Shown here: one piece after another, positions 62,230 through 64,000 of the stretch
Layout: each line of letters begins with the position of its first letter
Numbering within the stretch: the first letter of the stretch is position 1
Origin: Zelopaecilomyces penicillatus
Lineage: Eukaryota; Ascomycota; Sordariomycetes; Hypocreales; Pseudodiploosporaceae
Length of the DNA: 64,000 nt
Direction: 5' to 3'
Assembly (NCBI GenBank): GCA_005765155.1
Contig: VCCP01000002.1
Coordinates: 2,046,001 to 2,110,000, forward strand
The notes under the pieces: model-generated
Seen by the model: the letters and a program-made list of their open reading frames with translations, nothing else
Databases searched by the model: none
What the model was told of the DNA's origin: nothing
Program-made: the position numbers and the translations under genes

Positions 62230-62720
62230 TATTTTTATTAAGATTTATATATTTAATACCAAGGAACTTAAGATATTATAAGAATATCTTAATAAAATAC
62301 TAAAAAAGGGATATATTTAATTATTTATATTTAAAATAGGATATCCTATTATATTTATATTAAAAAAGAATAATAAGCTATAATTAATTATAGATTATTA
62401 ATTATTAAATATAATTATAATTAAGGATTAAATATCCTTATTATTAATTATATAATTATATAATTAATTATATAAAATAAACTAGTTTATTATCTTAAAT
62501 CTTAAAAAGGTATATAATTTAATTTAAATAAAGAAAGATAATAAATAAAAAACTATTTTTAAAATAAAATTTAGATTTTTTAAATAATTAATTATACCTT
62601 TTAGCTTAATTAATACCTTTATAATATTTTAATATATAATTAATAATATATTTTAAGAATATTTAAATATCTTTATAATAATTTATTTAGATAATATTTT
62701 AATCTTTTTTTAAATAAAAA
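62230..62720 (+). pseudogene. RIP-inactivated reverse transcriptase of element F
   Basis: One frame reads K-E-L-K-I-L, E-Y-L-N-K-I-L-K-K-G-Y-I, G-Y-P-I-I-F-I-L-K-K-N-N-K-L, I-D-Y-x-L-L-N, I-K-D, L-L-L-I and, near 62,685-62,710, the L-D-N-I-L-I-F stretch. This order is specific for Ty3/gypsy RT. Interrupted by TAA/TAG stops of RIP type. Protein-level divergence from A and E supports a separate family. Confidence 0.78.
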
Positions 62721-64000
62721 AAGAATAGAAAGAATATATTTATAAGGTATTATAATTACTTTAAGATAATAATCTTTTTATTAAACTAGAAAAATATAAA
62801 TTTTATAAATAAATAATTATCTTTTTAGAATATATCTTTTTATTAAATAAAATTATTAAATATTATTAAAAATTATTATAATATATAATTAATTAATATT
62901 ATAGAATATTATAAATATATAAGAGTTCTTAGATATTATTGATTATTATTAAAAGTTTATTTATAATTATAATAAAATAGCTATATTATTTATTAAATAT
63001 ATTAAAAAAGATTATAAATTCTTATAGAAATCTAATATAAATATTATATTTAAAGAATTTAAGAAATAAATTTATAAAGAATCTATATTTATAATATATA
63101 ATTTAAATAAATCTATAAAATTAAAAACTAATACTTTGAATTATATTATTAAAGCCTAGATTAAATAATAAGATAATAAAAATAGATTATAATCTATTAT
63201 TCTTTATTTTAAAAAACTTTATAAAATAGAATTTAATTATTTAATTTATAATAAAAAGTTTATAACTATTATTAAAGCTTTAATAAATTCTTATATTATT
63301 TATAAGGAAGTAATAATTAAATAAAGATTTTTATTAATTATAAAAATATCTCTTATTTATAATTATATAAAAATTAAATATATAATAAATCTATTCTATA
63401 GAAATCTTTATAGATTATAATTATAAAATTATTTATTAAAAAGAATTTAAGAATAATAGAATAGATACTTAAACTTAAAGAAATAATTATAATAATAAAA
63501 AGCCTTATTATAAAGAATAAATCTTTTAAATATCTGAATTAAATATATTATAAATAAAGTTAAATATTATATATTAAATTATATTAATTAATCCTATTTT
63601 AAAATAAATTAAATAAGTATATTTCTTTAAAGATATAATAAGGGTATTTAAGAGTATAAAATAAAAAGATAGATATTATAAATATAATAAGAAATTATAG
63701 ATATTTAAAGAACGTTAAGAAATTATTATATAAGAATTATATAAATCCTTTATTTATAATTATTAAAGAATTATAAAAACTATAAAATAAATATAAGAAT
63801 ATTATAGATTTAAAAGATTATAATAAATAATTTAAAAGATTATAAATAATTATATTATTTATAAATAAATTAAATTAATAAGATATAAACTTTATAAAGA
63901 ATTATAATTATTATTAATATCTATATAATTATAAGAATTAATATTATTTAATATTATTATTAAATTATCTTTATTAATAAAATCCTTTATAAAAATAGCT

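Larger units (their letters stand above)
50940..64000 (+). mobile_element. Family 4 Ty3/gypsy element F, interrupted by E, runs off the window
   Basis: Starts at about 50,940, where element C stops. Its first 500 bp match F2 (1-877, reverse complement). Element E interrupts it at 51,447-58,539, after which F continues to the window end. A gag-like Lys-rich region (58,560-60,600) is followed by a GC-rich minisatellite (60,928-61,054). Then come RT (about 62,230-62,720) with K-E-L-K-I-L, L-K-K-N-N-K-L, D-Y-x-x-L-N and the catalytic Y-L-D-N-I-L-I-F-type stretch at about 62,680-62,710, and RNase H (about 63,050-63,320, with F-N-Y-x-I-Y-x-K-K/E). Integrase and the 3' LTR are beyond the window. Confidence 0.75.

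Overview
The window looks like a filamentous ascomycete (Pezizomycotina) chromosome segment. Two small gene islands sit in a very AT-rich repeat sea. The genes have short GT-AG introns (56, 148 and 120 nt) with fungal branch-point motifs, and their products belong to fungal families. In the AT-rich parts (about 1-5,340, 7,620-30,120 and 36,900-64,000) CpA, TpG and CpG are almost absent, TpA dominates and every frame is full of TAA/TAG stops. This is the footprint of repeat-induced point mutation (RIP). I cannot name the species.

Gene islands. (1) 5.4-7.6 kb holds one single-exon gene, an intracellular LysM-domain protein (615 aa). (2) 30.1-36.9 kb holds two tandem plus-strand genes: a Hrq1-type (RecQ4-like) DExH DNA helicase (two exons, 1117 aa) and a CAX-family cation/proton exchanger (three exons, 463 aa). 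Nothing links the three genes functionally. They appear to be unique-sequence housekeeping islands in heterochromatin.

Repeat sea. Comparing the window with itself resolves much of the AT-rich DNA into named repeat families, some with intact 5-bp target-site duplications (TSDs). Family 1 (Ty3/gypsy, about 195-bp LTRs) has copies A (13,825-20,918, +), B (23,223-29,979, -), C (40,300-42,294 plus 48,683-50,939, -) and a solo LTR (4,901-5,095). Family 2 (Ty3/gypsy chromovirus, 184-bp LTRs) has copies E (51,447-58,539, +), E2 (8,677-23,012, -, split by A) and E1 (about 878-4,643, -). Family 3 (Ty3/gypsy, 176-bp LTRs) is D (42,295-48,682, -). Family 4 (Ty3/gypsy) is F (about 50,940 to past 64,000, +) and F2 (1-877, -). 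There is also a 568-bp miniature LTR element with 149-bp LTRs, a non-LTR-like element T in two copies, and a 392-bp un-RIPed insertion inside A.

The insertions are nested. On the left, E2 contains A, which contains the 392-bp insert, and E2 also contains the miniature element. On the right, T2 contains C; C contains D and F; F contains E. The clustering, the chromodomain encoded by family 2 and the extreme RIP all point to constitutive heterochromatin, possibly pericentromeric. No intact transposon ORF was found. All element boundaries come from visual alignment and could shift by a few bases.
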